A DNA stretch of 49,494 nucleotides from UBA12545 sp051024685 (GCA_051024685.1 JAZHPA010000021.1:1-49494), one strand, 5' to 3'; counted from the stretch's first letter, positions 40,161 through 49,152 are shown. The notes: a model not told the origin generated them from the letters alone. A program made the numbers and translations.

Positions 40161-41555
40161 TTGGAAAAACCTGTTCGGCTCTTGGCCTTTGTATTAACCT
40201 CTTTGTTTCTCGTTTTGATTCTACACCTCACTTACATCCAGGTGTTAAAGGGGGAAGAACTATATTTAAATCCCCTGAACCCGCGCCTTAGGTTGCTCGA
40301 AGAAAGAACCTGGCGGGGGCAGATCACCGGCCGTCATGGAGAAGTTTGGGCGCGCACTTACGTCTCCCAGGGCCGCCTGCATAGGGAATATCCCCTGGGG
40401 GCTGCCGCGGCCCATGTAGTGGGCTATGCCAGCCCACGCTTCGGTATGAGCGGTCTGGAAGCAAGTTATAACGGCCAACTTTTGGGCCTGGTGGGCTGGC
40501 AAGGGGTGCTCAACCAGTGGCGAGAACTACAGAATACGGCCCGGCGTGGCAATAATTTAGTCTTGACCCTGGACGCCTCCCTGCAGCAGTTAGCCTTCCA
40601 CCTGCTGAAGGGTTACCGAGGAGCCGTTGTGGCCCTCAATCCTCAGACGGGTGAGGTCTTGGCCCTGGCCAGCAGCCCTTCCTTCGATCCCGATACGATA
40701 GAAGAAGCTTGGGACCACCTTAACGACCCCCGCCAGGGCAGCCCTCTCCTCCTCAATCGAGCCCTCCAGGGCTTATACCCGCCGGGCTCCACCCTTAAAC
40801 TGGTTACCGCAGCGGCGGCGTTGGGGGAAGACCCCAGTATCTCCCGGCGGAGATTTTACTGTCCCGGTTATATAGAAATTGAAGGCAGGAAGCTGACTTG
40901 TCCCCAGGTTCATGGTAATATTAATTTTAATGAGGCCTTAATGTTTTCCTGCAATGTCACCTTTGCGCAGCTGGCCCTAGAAGTGGGCGGGGAGGCATTT
41001 GAACGCGCAGCAATAAATTTTGCCTTTGACCAGAAACTTTATTTTGATTTAAATGTGGCTACCTCGCGGGTCCCTGCTACCGTGAAAAGCAACCCCAATG
41101 CCCTGGCTGAAGGTGCCATCGGCCAGGGAGAAGTCCTGGTAACCCCCTTTCAGATGGCTCTGGTGGCGGCAGCCGTTGCCAATAACGGCCGCCTGATGCA
41201 GCCGTACATGGTGGCCAGGGTAGAGGACGAGAAAGGGGTGGCGCTTAAGGTGACCCGCCCTCGGCTGTTGAAGTTGGCTGCTGACCCTGCTGTGGCGCTG
41301 ACCATTAAGGAAGCCATGGTGGCTACGGTGGAGGAAGGAACCGGACAGGGTGCGAGGATTCCCGGTGTACGAGTCGGAGGGAAAACAGGTTCCGCCCAAA
41401 ACCCCCAGGGGAGGGCCCATTCATGGTTTGTGGGCTTTGCCCCGGCCGAAACCCCTCAAGTGGCGGTGGCCGTGATTGTAGAAAACGCCGGAGCCGGTGG
41501 AGCAGTGGCAGCCCCTATAGGAGGGCAAATTATGGCGAAAGTCTTAGGGCGGTGA
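40161..41555 (+). CDS. Class B penicillin-binding transpeptidase (PbpA-like)
   Basis: It crosslinks peptidoglycan with the SEDS partner. The 464 aa have one N-terminal membrane helix (about 8-28), a dimerisation part, and a transpeptidase domain whose three motifs are intact: STLK (210-213, nucleophile Ser210), SCN (263-265) and KTGS (408-411). It is shorter than SpoVD/PBP2 types and has no PASTA repeats. TTG 40161 is the start; its ribosome site (GGGCGGGTG) is weak, so it may be coupled to the SEDS gene. pknB starts five bases after the stop. Confidence 0.93.
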   Translation: MEKPVRLLAFVLTSLFLVLILHLTYIQVLKGEELYLNPLNPRLRLLEERTWRGQITGRHGEVWARTYVSQGRLHREYPLGAAAAHVVGYASPRFGMSGLEASYNGQLLGLVGWQGVLNQWRELQNTARRGNNLVLTLDASLQQLAFHLLKGYRGAVVALNPQTGEVLALASSPSFDPDTIEEAWDHLNDPRQGSPLLLNRALQGLYPPGSTLKLVTAAAALGEDPSISRRRFYCPGYIEIEGRKLTCPQVHGNINFNEALMFSCNVTFAQLALEVGGEAFERAAINFAFDQKLYFDLNVATSRVPATVKSNPNALAEGAIGQGEVLVTPFQMALVAAAVANNGRLMQPYMVARVEDEKGVALKVTRPRLLKLAADPAVALTIKEAMVATVEEGTGQGARIPGVRVGGKTGSAQNPQGRAHSWFVGFAPAETPQVAVAVIVENAGAGGAVAAPIGGQIMAKVLGR

Positions 41556-41559
41556 AGTT

Positions 41560-43428
41560 ATGACCGGCAAAATCTTGGATGGCCGTTACGAAATCAAGGA
41601 GGCTCTGGGAGGCGGCGGAATGGCCTTGGTTTATCGCGGCCAGGACCGGCTGCTTAACCGGAGCGTTACAATCAAGATTTTGCGAGAACAGTTCGCCAGT
41701 GACCGTAATTTTGTGGCCCGTTTTCAGCAGGAAGCTCAGGCGGTGGCCAGGCTTTCCCATCCCAATGTCGTCAGTATATACGATGTGGGGCAAGAAGAGG
41801 GATTGCATTATCTCGTTATGGAGTACGTGGAAGGCAACTCCCTCAAAGAGGTCATTGACCAAAGGGCTCCTTTACCGGCCCAGGAGGCCGTCGACATAGC
41901 CCTGCAGATCTGTGAGGCCCTGGAGCATGCCCACGAAAACGGGGTCATCCACCGCGATATCAAGCCCCATAACATTCTTATTACCAAACAGGGACGGGTG
42001 AAGGTTACCGACTTCGGCATTGCCCAGGCGGTGAGCGAAGCCACCATGACTTATACCGGCACGCTGATCGGATCGGTGCATTATCTGGCCCCGGAACAGG
42101 CTCGTGGAGAATCTACGGGTGTAACGGCCGACATTTATTCCCTCGGTGTCGTGCTCTATGAGATGGTTACCGGCCAGGTCCCTTTTAACGGAGACACACC
42201 TCTGTCTGTGGCGCTAAAACACCTGCATGAGGAGCCCCGTCTACCCCGGGAGCTTAACCCCAACATTCCACCTGCCCTGGAAAGGATTATTTTGAGGGCC
42301 CTGGCCAAGGACCCCGCCCGCCGCTATCCCAGCGCCGCTTCTTTAAGGGCTGATTTGCGGGCGCTGCGTAATGTCCTGGCCGAGGAAAATTCTGCCACCC
42401 AGGAATTGCCGGGACTCGTGGCCTTGGCGGCCGACCCCCCAAAAGGGAAGCAGGGCAAGCGTCGCCCGCGGCTCTGGGCGTGGGTCTTGCTGGCCGTGTT
42501 TTTCTTAGCCCTGGCAGCAGGCGGCCTATGGGCCGGGTTCCGCTATTACCTGGTAGTAGGGGAAACCGTCGTGCCGTCGGTGGAGGGGTTGACGGAGGCA
42601 GATGCCCTCAATACATTGGCGGCCGCCGGACTTAAGGGCCAAGTATCCGGGCGCCAAAACGATGCCGAGGTCCCCCAGGGTTACGTAATTTCCCAGGACC
42701 CCGCGGCGGGGGAAAAGATAAAGCGTTCCCGGCCCGTGCTGTTGGTAGTAAGCCTAGGACCGCGGATGCGCGAAGTGCCTAATGTGGTGGGTGACCCCGA
42801 ACGCGACGCCAGGACCAAGCTGCAAAACGCCCAATTTAACGTGCTTATTAGTCCCAACGAGGTCTATCACCCTACCATCGCCGCTGGCTCGGTGGTTAGT
42901 CAGGACCCTGCGGCCGGGAGCCTGCGGCCTGAAGGTAGCGACGTAAGAATTACTTTGAGTAAAGGTCCGGAACCTAAATTGATTCCCGCTCCCAACTTAA
43001 TTGGGAAGACGCTGATGGACGCCCAGCAAACTTTAAGGGAGAATAAGCTGGAGGAGGGCACCATAACCTACCAGAGGAGTGAGGAGTACTTCTCAGGAGT
43101 TATAATCGACCAGGACCCCCGCCCGGATGCCCGCATTCTGCAGGGCAGCCCCGTCAACCTGGTAATCAGCCAGGGACCCGGGCCGAGACGCCAAGAGGCG
43201 GTGGTGCTTATCGAGCCCAGCGACGATAAGGAACACCACATCCGCATTGTGGTCATTGATGCCAAAGGCCCCCATGAGGAATTCAACGGCGTGCAGAAAC
43301 CTGGGGAAAAGCTGGTGGCCGTGGTCCCTTATTATGGCAAGGGAACGTTGCAGGTATTTCGCGATGAACAGATGATTTTTGAGGGGCCGGTTCCGACAAA
43401 GAATATAACTGTCGACCGGGATAGGTAA
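41560..43428 (+). CDS. PASTA-domain Ser/Thr protein kinase (PknB/PrkC)
   Basis: A receptor kinase that senses cell-wall fragments. The Hanks kinase domain (residues 9-275) has Lys39, HRDIKPHN (Asp133), DFG (Asp151) and the APE-type APEQARG. A membrane helix follows (about 304-326), then three extracellular PASTA repeats (about 333-400, 403-470 and 473-541). A C-terminal region (about 550-622) of unknown fold, VVLIEPSDDKEHHIRIVVID, follows. In Firmicutes the usual order is PP2C-PrkC-RsgA-Rpe; here the wall genes SEDS and PBP are inserted between phosphatase and kinase, as in actinobacteria. Confidence 0.95.
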   Translation: MTGKILDGRYEIKEALGGGGMALVYRGQDRLLNRSVTIKILREQFASDRNFVARFQQEAQAVARLSHPNVVSIYDVGQEEGLHYLVMEYVEGNSLKEVIDQRAPLPAQEAVDIALQICEALEHAHENGVIHRDIKPHNILITKQGRVKVTDFGIAQAVSEATMTYTGTLIGSVHYLAPEQARGESTGVTADIYSLGVVLYEMVTGQVPFNGDTPLSVALKHLHEEPRLPRELNPNIPPALERIILRALAKDPARRYPSAASLRADLRALRNVLAEENSATQELPGLVALAADPPKGKQGKRRPRLWAWVLLAVFFLALAAGGLWAGFRYYLVVGETVVPSVEGLTEADALNTLAAAGLKGQVSGRQNDAEVPQGYVISQDPAAGEKIKRSRPVLLVVSLGPRMREVPNVVGDPERDARTKLQNAQFNVLISPNEVYHPTIAAGSVVSQDPAAGSLRPEGSDVRITLSKGPEPKLIPAPNLIGKTLMDAQQTLRENKLEEGTITYQRSEEYFSGVIIDQDPRPDARILQGSPVNLVISQGPGPRRQEAVVLIEPSDDKEHHIRIVVIDAKGPHEEFNGVQKPGEKLVAVVPYYGKGTLQVFRDEQMIFEGPVPTKNITVDRDR

Positions 43429-43483
43429 GGAACGGACTACCTCGTAAAAAACCAGAAAGGCAGGTGCCGGTGAAAGAAAAATT

Positions 43484-44356
43484 GTGCGGGAAGGTATTCT
43501 AGTTAAAGGGGTAGGCGGTTTTTACTTTGTTTTAAGCGAGGGGAAAATTTACCAATGCCGTTTGCGGGGCCGCTTGCGGGGAAAAGAAGATGAGATTTTA
43601 GCCGGAGACAGGGTTCAATTTAAAGAGATAGCTCCAGAACAAGGAACTATTGAAGCCGTCTTGCCCCGCATAACCAAGTTGGATAGGCCGGCGGTAGCTA
43701 ACATCGACCAGGTTATTGTGGTATTCGCCTTAAGCGAACCCCCTCCCGACCTGGAGCTCTTGGACAGGCTGTTAGTATTAAGTGTGGCCAGCGGCACCGA
43801 TCCCGTCATCTGCTGGAATAAGGCCGACATAGCCGATGAGGAGTTTTTACATTTGCCGCCCTTATATCAGAACCTCGGCTACCGGGTGCTGGTTACCAGT
43901 GCACGCACGGGTCAAGGTGTGGATCTCTTGCGGGAGGTTTTGAAGGGGCACGTAAGCACCTTTGCCGGGCCCTCGGGAGTAGGAAAATCCTCGCTGCTCA
44001 ATGCTGTGGAGCCCGGCCTCAACCTTAAGACGGGCGAAGTGAGCCGTAAGCAGGGCCGCGGGCGCCATACCACACGACAGGTGGAGCTGCTCCTTTTAAA
44101 GGACGGCGGTATAGTCGCGGATACCCCAGGCTTTAGTAAGCTGAACCTGCCGGAGATGAAGCGGGAGGACGTGGCTGCTTATTTTCCCGAAATGGTTCCC
44201 TACGAGAGCGGGTGCCGCTTCCACTCCTGCCTGCATCGTGCCGAACCCGACTGCGCCGTACGCAAGGCCGTGGAGGAAGGCACTATTCCGCGGCACCGGT
44301 ATGCCCATTATCTCAAGTTTCTGGAGGAAGTTATTGAATCTGAAAGGAGTTACTAA
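43484..44356 (+). CDS. rsgA: Small ribosomal subunit biogenesis GTPase
   Basis: A circularly permuted GTPase that helps mature the 30S subunit. In the 290 aa an OB fold (about 1-70) comes first, then the permuted G domain with G4 NKAD (about residue 108-111), G1 GPSGVGKSSLLNA (about 162-174) and G3 DTPG, and a zinc knuckle with CRFHSCLHRAEPDC at the C-terminus. The GTG at 43484 follows GGTGAAAG by eight bases. Its position between the PrkC-type kinase and rpe is standard, and PrkC is known to phosphorylate RsgA in B. subtilis. Confidence 0.96.
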   Translation: MREGILVKGVGGFYFVLSEGKIYQCRLRGRLRGKEDEILAGDRVQFKEIAPEQGTIEAVLPRITKLDRPAVANIDQVIVVFALSEPPPDLELLDRLLVLSVASGTDPVICWNKADIADEEFLHLPPLYQNLGYRVLVTSARTGQGVDLLREVLKGHVSTFAGPSGVGKSSLLNAVEPGLNLKTGEVSRKQGRGRHTTRQVELLLLKDGGIVADTPGFSKLNLPEMKREDVAAYFPEMVPYESGCRFHSCLHRAEPDCAVRKAVEEGTIPRHRYAHYLKFLEEVIESERSY

Positions 44357-44362
44357 ACATAT

Positions 44363-45064
44363 ATGGCTCTCATAGCTCCGTCCCTATTGGCGGCGGACTT
44401 TGGACGGCTGAGGGAGGAAGTGGCCAGCGTAGAGGCGGCAGGGGCCGATTGGCTGCATTTGGACATTATGGATGGTCACTTCGTACCTAATTTAACCATC
44501 GGCCCGGATGTGGTGGCAGCCCTGAGGCCCTATACGCAATTGTCCTTTGACGTGCACTTGATGTTGGACCGGCCCCAGGATTATATAATCCCTTTTGCCC
44601 AAGCCGGGGCGGACTGGATATCCGTGCATGCCGAGGCCTGTACCCATCTCCATCGCGTTATCCACCAGATCCGTGAGGCGGGATGCCGGCCGGCGGTAGC
44701 CCTTAACCCGGCCACCAGCCTTAGAACCTTAGATTATATCCTGGAAGACGTGGATATGGTCCTGCTCATGACCGTCAATCCTGGCTTTGGAGGACAGTCC
44801 TTTATCCCTTCCATGCTGGCTAAAATAAAGGACCTGGCCGACCTGGTGCAGACTAAAGGGAAAGAAATACTCATTGAAGTAGACGGGGGAATTAACGCGG
44901 AAAATGCCGCCGCCGTTTGCCGAGCCGGCGCCCAGGTTTTGGTCGCGGGTTCGGCTGTTTTTGGCGCCTCTGACCGGGAGGCCGCCCTGCGGGCCTTGCA
45001 GAGGGCAGCCGGCCAAGGGGAGAGGGAGCGCTCCTTAGGCGTTGGCCGCCCAAAGCTTGCGTAA
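44363..45064 (+). CDS. rpe: Ribulose-phosphate 3-epimerase
   Basis: It interconverts ribulose 5-phosphate and xylulose 5-phosphate in the pentose phosphate pathway. The 233-aa TIM barrel has APSLLAADFGRL, the metal site HLDIMDGHFVPN (about residues 32-43), VNPGFGGQSF (about 140-149) and VDGGIN (about 174-179). The last 14 residues (ERERSLGVGRPKLA) extend past the normal end. AAAGGAG lies 13 bases before the ATG, rather far. The gene ends the run that began at rlmN; repeat copy B follows 43 bases later. Confidence 0.96.
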   Translation: MALIAPSLLAADFGRLREEVASVEAAGADWLHLDIMDGHFVPNLTIGPDVVAALRPYTQLSFDVHLMLDRPQDYIIPFAQAGADWISVHAEACTHLHRVIHQIREAGCRPAVALNPATSLRTLDYILEDVDMVLLMTVNPGFGGQSFIPSMLAKIKDLADLVQTKGKEILIEVDGGINAENAAAVCRAGAQVLVAGSAVFGASDREAALRALQRAAGQGERERSLGVGRPKLA

Positions 45065-45107
45065 GCAGAATACTCGATCTTAACACGGACGACTGATCGC
45101 CCCGAGT

Positions 45108-45362
45108 CATCGCCACTTTTTGCTGACAAGGCCTGCTTGGGCTTGGAAGCGAACGAGCAACCCTTCGCGGCAGCCAAACTTAACGAGGCCTGAGGCGAAG
45201 GCGGGGGCGAGGACAGGAGGTCCGAGACCGGCCCTATTGGCAAGGATGCCGATTGGGCCGGGAACCCCGCCTTAAGCTTTGAGGCCGAGTAATAGTTTGG
45301 CCTGCGAGAGAAACCATAAGCGAACCCAAGCCAAGCAGGCCTGAGATCAAAAGTGGGGATGG
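45108..45362 (+). repeat. 255-bp family repeat, copy B
   Basis: It starts CATCGCCACTTTTTGC and ends AAAAGTGGGGATGG. The arms AGGCCTGCTTGGGCTT (45129-45144) and AAGCCAAGCAGGCCT near 45329 are nearly exact reverse complements. CGGCAGCCAAACTTAACGAG and TAGTTTGGCCTGCGAGAG are the inner blocks also seen in copy A. The same order, spacing and length (255 versus 254) show common origin. Outer arms ACGACT/AGTCGT (45089, 45367) extend the inverted repeat here. It ends 16 bases before the -35 box of the rib operon. Confidence 0.85.
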
Positions 45363-45378
45363 CTCAAGTCGTGCAGCC

Positions 45379-45408
45379 TTGACGCTGAGTTTTAAGAAGT
45401 GCTATAAT
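45379..45408 (+). promoter_or_regulatory. Strong predicted promoter of the rib operon
   Basis: TTGACG (45379-45384), 18 bases, TATAAT (45403-45408). The transcript would start near 45415, just before the FMN aptamer. Confidence 0.85.
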
Positions 45409-45417
45409 CATACTGAC

Positions 45418-45530
45418 GTCTTCGGGGTTAGGTGGAATTCCTTACCGGCGGTGAAAGCCCGCGAGCTGCTTGGAGGGCAGTTGATCCGGTGAAATTCCGG
45501 AGCCGACAGTGAAAGTCTGGATGGGAGAAG
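45418..45530 (+). promoter_or_regulatory. FMN riboswitch (RFN element)
   Basis: The conserved blocks are in order: CTTCGGGGTTAGGTGGAATT at the start, CCGGCGGTGAAAGCCCGCGA, the variable arm, GATCCGGTGAAATTCCGG, then CCGACAGTGAAAGTCTGGAT and GGAGAAGG closing the P1 stem. FMN binding lowers expression of the rib genes downstream, here through the terminator that follows. Confidence 0.97.
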
Positions 45531-45558
45531 GCGTCAAAGTAAGCTTTTTGCTTGCCGA

Positions 45559-45583
45559 CCCCGATGAGCGTTCGGGGTTTTTC
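45559..45583 (+). terminator. Riboswitch-controlled terminator before ribD
   Basis: CCCCGA (45559-45564) pairs with TCGGGG (45572-45577), followed by TTTTTCTTTTT. It lies 28 bases after the aptamer and is the likely off state when FMN is bound. Confidence 0.85.
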
Positions 45584-45607
45584 TTTTTATGGGACAGGGG
45601 GAAACCC

Positions 45608-46726
45608 ATGGGTGAAGCTTTTATGCGACGAGCCTTAGAACTAGCCCGGCGGGGCTTAGGCCGGACCGCCCCCAACCCGGCGGTAGGAGCGGTCATCGTC
45701 CAGGGCGGGGAGATTGTGGGAGAGGGCTATCATCAAAAGGCCGGTACTCCCCATGCCGAAGTCCATGCTTTAAGGGAAGCAGGTGAGAGGGCCAGGGGTA
45801 GCACCCTGTATGTTACCTTGGAACCGTGTTGCCACTACGGCAAGACCCCACCGTGCACCGAAGCCATTATTGCGGCAGGCATCAAAAAAGTTGTGGCCGC
45901 TATGGTAGACCCTAATCCCAAGGTGGCCGGACGCGGCATACGGCGCCTGCGGGAAGCGGGCCTGGAGGTGGAGGTGGGCCTTTTGGAGAAGGAAGCCCGG
46001 CGGCTGAATGAGGCTTTCATAAAGTACATCACCACCGGTTTACCATGGGTAACCCTCAAGATGGCCTTAACCCTGGATGGGAAGATAGCCACCCGTACCA
46101 GGGCCTCCCGATGGATTACCGGAGAGGCTTCCCGTCTCAAAGCCCACGAGTTGCGCAACACCCACGATGCCATCCTGGTGGGCATCGGTACAATACTGGC
46201 CGACGATCCGGAGCTGACCACGCGGCTGCCGGGCGGCCGGGACCCGGTGAGGGTGATCCTGGACAGCAGGTTGCGCCTGCCCCTTAATGCGCGGGTAGTC
46301 AACCTCAAGTCTAGCGCTCCTACTCTGGTGGCCACCACAGAGGAGGCACCCCGGGAACGGCGGGAAGAGTTGGCACGGGCGGGTGTAGAAGTAGTGGTTT
46401 TGCCCTCGGTGGAAGGGAAGGTTTCGTGGCCGGCGCTTTTAGAAAACCTGGCCCAGCGCCAGATAACCAGTATTTTGGTAGAGGGCGGAGCCGAAGTCAA
46501 CGGTTCTGCCCTGGCCCGCGGAGTAGTGGACAGAGTGGTAGCCTTTATTGCCCCTAAGATTTTTGGTGGAAGGGAAGCCCCGGGAGCGGTGGCCGGTCCG
46601 GGGGTATCCCGGCCGGAAGAGGCCTGGAAACTGGAAGAGGTAGAGGTAGAGCCTTCAGGTGAGGATATATTGATCACCGGACTTATTTCTCGGAATGCCA
46701 CTTCGAGGGAAAGCTGGGGAGAATAG
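45608..46726 (+). CDS. ribD: Bifunctional riboflavin deaminase/reductase
   Basis: It deaminates and then reduces the pyrimidine intermediate of riboflavin synthesis. The N-terminal cytidine-deaminase-like domain has the zinc site HAEVHAL (His49, Glu51) and EPCCHYGKTPPC (Cys74, Cys83). The C-terminal reductase domain (about 150-365) has GEPW-like TGLPWVTLKMALTLDGKIA and VEGGAEVNGS. ATG 45608 follows AGGGGG; the reading frame extends upstream into the riboswitch but has no start with a ribosome site there. It is 372 aa and six bases ahead of ribE. Confidence 0.96.
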   Translation: MGEAFMRRALELARRGLGRTAPNPAVGAVIVQGGEIVGEGYHQKAGTPHAEVHALREAGERARGSTLYVTLEPCCHYGKTPPCTEAIIAAGIKKVVAAMVDPNPKVAGRGIRRLREAGLEVEVGLLEKEARRLNEAFIKYITTGLPWVTLKMALTLDGKIATRTRASRWITGEASRLKAHELRNTHDAILVGIGTILADDPELTTRLPGGRDPVRVILDSRLRLPLNARVVNLKSSAPTLVATTEEAPRERREELARAGVEVVVLPSVEGKVSWPALLENLAQRQITSILVEGGAEVNGSALARGVVDRVVAFIAPKIFGGREAPGAVAGPGVSRPEEAWKLEEVEVEPSGEDILITGLISRNATSRESWGE

Positions 46727-46732
46727 CATCCG

Positions 46733-47380
46733 ATGTTCACAGGTATTGTAGAAGAAATCGGCAAAGTACGGGACCTGGAAGTTAGGGGAGAGGGTGCCCG
46801 GCTGGTCTTAGGCGCCCAAAAGGTTCTGGCCGGAACTAAAATCGGCGATAGCATGGCGGTAAATGGCGTTTGCCTGACCGTCGTCGAGCTACTGGCCGAT
46901 GGATTGGTGGTGGAAATGATGGCCGAAACCCTGCGGGTTACCAACCTCGGCCGTTTGAGGCCGGGAGAAGGAGTAAATTTGGAGCGAGCTCTGCGCCTCG
47001 GGGACCGGCTGGGAGGGCACCTGGTCAGCGGCCACGTGGACGGAGTAGTTCGCATTCTGGAGCGCCGCAAGGTGGGTATAGCCGAGGAGATAGTGCTGAA
47101 TTTACCCCAGAATTTGAGCCCCTATGTGGTACCCAAAGGTTCGGTGGCCCTGGACGGCACCAGCCTCACCGTAATCACCTGTAGTGGGGACAGTTTTAGT
47201 GTGGGACTGATACCTCATACTTTAAAAGAAACCGTGCTGGGCTTTAAGAGGATAGGGGACGAAGTCAATATCGAGGTGGACTGGCTGGCCCGTTACCTGG
47301 AAAGGCTTTTACAGGCCAGAACTTTAGAACGACCCGAGGGGTTGAGTTTAGAATTCCTTTCCAGGCACGGGTTTATTTAG
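46733..47380 (+). CDS. ribE: Riboflavin synthase, alpha subunit
   Basis: It converts two lumazine molecules to riboflavin and the pyrimidine precursor. Two lumazine-binding repeats are clear in the 215 aa: MFTGIVEEIGKV with NGVCLTV (first), and VSGHVDGV with GTSLTV (second). The internal duplication is typical of the family. It lies six bases after ribD, and 19 bases before ribBA, so the four rib genes are transcribed together under the FMN riboswitch. Confidence 0.96.
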   Translation: MFTGIVEEIGKVRDLEVRGEGARLVLGAQKVLAGTKIGDSMAVNGVCLTVVELLADGLVVEMMAETLRVTNLGRLRPGEGVNLERALRLGDRLGGHLVSGHVDGVVRILERRKVGIAEEIVLNLPQNLSPYVVPKGSVALDGTSLTVITCSGDSFSVGLIPHTLKETVLGFKRIGDEVNIEVDWLARYLERLLQARTLERPEGLSLEFLSRHGFI

Positions 47381-47399
47381 AGAGAAGGGGGGAGAAAGC

Positions 47400-48611
47400 T
47401 TGGCAGGAATATTTAAGTTCAATACCATTGAGGAAGCTATCGAGGACATCAAAGATGGCAAAGTGATAGTGGTGGTGGACGACGAAGACCGGGAAAACGA
47501 GGGGGATGTAGTGGCGGCAGCCGAAAAGGTTACCCCCGAGATCGTCAATTTCATGGCCACCTATGCCCGGGGCTTGATCTGTGTTCCCATGACGGGACAG
47601 CGGCTGGATGAATTGGAGCTGGAGCTTATGGTGCAGGAGAATACGGACACCCTGGGTACGGCTTTTACCGTTTCCGTCGATGCCGCCGAGGTTACCACGG
47701 GGATTTCCGCTCATGAACGGGCCCTGACCATCAAAAAGCTCATCGATCCGCAGACCAGACCTGAAGACTTACGGCGGCCCGGCCATATTTTCCCCTTGAG
47801 GGCGCGGGAGGGAGGGGTGTTGAAGCGCGCCGGTCATACCGAAGCGGCAGTCGACCTGGCCCGCTTGGCCGGCCTTTACCCGGCAGGAGTCATTTGTGAG
47901 ATCATGAACGATGATGGGACCATGGCCCGGGTACCCCAACTAATGGAATTTTGCCGGCGCCACAGATTAAAAATTATCACCATAGCCGATTTAATCAAAT
48001 ATCGGCGCCGCACGGAAAAACTAATACGCCGCGTGGCGGAAACCAATCTGCCGACCCGTTACGGTCATTTTCGGGCTATCGCCTATGAGGATGTGCTGGA
48101 AAAGCAGGGTCACCTGGCTCTAGTGAAGGGTGCGGTGGATGACGGCCGCCCGGTACTGGTGCGTGTCCACTCCGAATGCCTGACCGGCGACGTCTTCGGG
48201 TCCTATCGTTGTGACTGCGGGGAACAACTGGCACGGGCCATGACCATGATCGAAGCCGAGGGGCGGGGCGTACTGCTTTATATGCGCCAGGAAGGAAGAG
48301 GAATCGGCCTTTTAAACAAAATAAAGGCCTACAAACTCCAAGAAGAGGGCAAGGATACGGTCGAGGCCAATGAAGCCCTGGGATTCCCGGCCGATCTTCG
48401 GGATTACGGTATCGGAGCCCAGATTCTAGTGGACCTGGGTATCCGGGAACTAAAATTGCTAACCAATAATCCCCGCAAGATCGCGGGTTTAGAAGGCTAT
48501 GGACTTAAGGTGGTTGAAAGGATCCCGTTGGAAATTCAGCCCAATGGGATTAACCAGCGCTACTTACGAACTAAGAAGGACAAGCTGGGTCACCTGCTGC
48601 ACATCAGCTAA
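47400..48611 (+). CDS. ribBA: DHBP synthase / GTP cyclohydrolase II fusion
   Basis: It makes both starting units of riboflavin. The N-terminal half (about residues 1-200) is 3,4-dihydroxy-2-butanone 4-phosphate synthase, with DDEDRENEGD (about 24-33) and HEAERALT-like AHERALTI. The C-terminal half (about 205-403) is GTP cyclohydrolase II with the zinc cysteines in SECLTGDVFGSYRCDCGEQL and the catalytic RQEGRGIGL. TTG 47400 follows GAAGGGGGG. 403 aa is normal. Both active sites look complete. Confidence 0.96.
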   Translation: MAGIFKFNTIEEAIEDIKDGKVIVVVDDEDRENEGDVVAAAEKVTPEIVNFMATYARGLICVPMTGQRLDELELELMVQENTDTLGTAFTVSVDAAEVTTGISAHERALTIKKLIDPQTRPEDLRRPGHIFPLRAREGGVLKRAGHTEAAVDLARLAGLYPAGVICEIMNDDGTMARVPQLMEFCRRHRLKIITIADLIKYRRRTEKLIRRVAETNLPTRYGHFRAIAYEDVLEKQGHLALVKGAVDDGRPVLVRVHSECLTGDVFGSYRCDCGEQLARAMTMIEAEGRGVLLYMRQEGRGIGLLNKIKAYKLQEEGKDTVEANEALGFPADLRDYGIGAQILVDLGIRELKLLTNNPRKIAGLEGYGLKVVERIPLEIQPNGINQRYLRTKKDKLGHLLHIS

Positions 48612-48639
48612 ATCCTGGACGGGATGGAGGTTAAAGCAA

Positions 48640-49101
48640 GTGCGTACTTTAGAAGGGAAATTAACTGCCGAGGGGTTAAAATTTGGCATTGTGGTCAGCC
48701 GATTCAACGAGTTCATTACCAGCCGTTTATTATCCGGCGCTCTGGACGCCCTGGAACGCCACGGTGCGGAGTCGGAGGCCATCGATGTTGTTTGGGTGCC
48801 GGGGGCCTTTGAAATACCCCTCACCGCTCAGAAAATGGCGCAGCGCGGCTATGATGCCGTCATTTGTCTGGGCGCGGTTATTCGCGGGGCAACCCCTCAT
48901 TTTGAATATGTGGCCGCAGAAGTGACCAAGGGCATCGCCCAGGTGGCCTTGACCAGTGGCCTACCGGTCATCTATGGCGTTATTACGGCCGATAACCTCG
49001 AGCAGGCTATCGAGAGGGCGGGTACCAAGGCGGGAAACAAGGGCTTTGAGGCTGCCGTGGCTGCCATTGAAATGGCCAACTTATTTAAGGAATTAACGTA
49101 G
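48640..49101 (+). CDS. ribH: 6,7-dimethyl-8-ribityllumazine synthase
   Basis: It condenses DHBP with the pyrimidine to lumazine and forms a 60-subunit capsid in many bacteria. The 153 aa have GIVVSRFNEFI (about residues 17-27), WVPGAFEIPL, CLGAVIRGATPHFEYVA and GVITADNLEQA. GTG 48640 follows GGAGG by nine bases; the open frame extends upstream into the end of ribBA without a credible start. It ends the rib operon; a GC-rich hairpin and convergent rpmB follow. Confidence 0.96.
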   Translation: MRTLEGKLTAEGLKFGIVVSRFNEFITSRLLSGALDALERHGAESEAIDVVWVPGAFEIPLTAQKMAQRGYDAVICLGAVIRGATPHFEYVAAEVTKGIAQVALTSGLPVIYGVITADNLEQAIERAGTKAGNKGFEAAVAAIEMANLFKELT

Positions 49102-49106
49102 ACAAG

Positions 49107-49141
49107 GGGGCCTGGGCCGGTTTTCCTCGGTCCCGGGCCCC
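49107..49141. terminator. GC-rich hairpin between ribH and rpmB
   Basis: GGGCCTGGGCCG pairs with CGGTCCCGGGCCC around a short loop. It has no T run on either side, so it may act only as a weak or protein-assisted terminator between the convergent genes. Confidence 0.5.
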
Positions 49142-49152
49142 GAACGATGGCC

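Noticed and set aside
45835..47070. 411-codon open frame on the minus strand opposite ribD and ribE
   Set aside because: Very rich in Arg, Ser and Thr, no ribosome site and lies across two certain genes; a shadow of GC-rich codon use.
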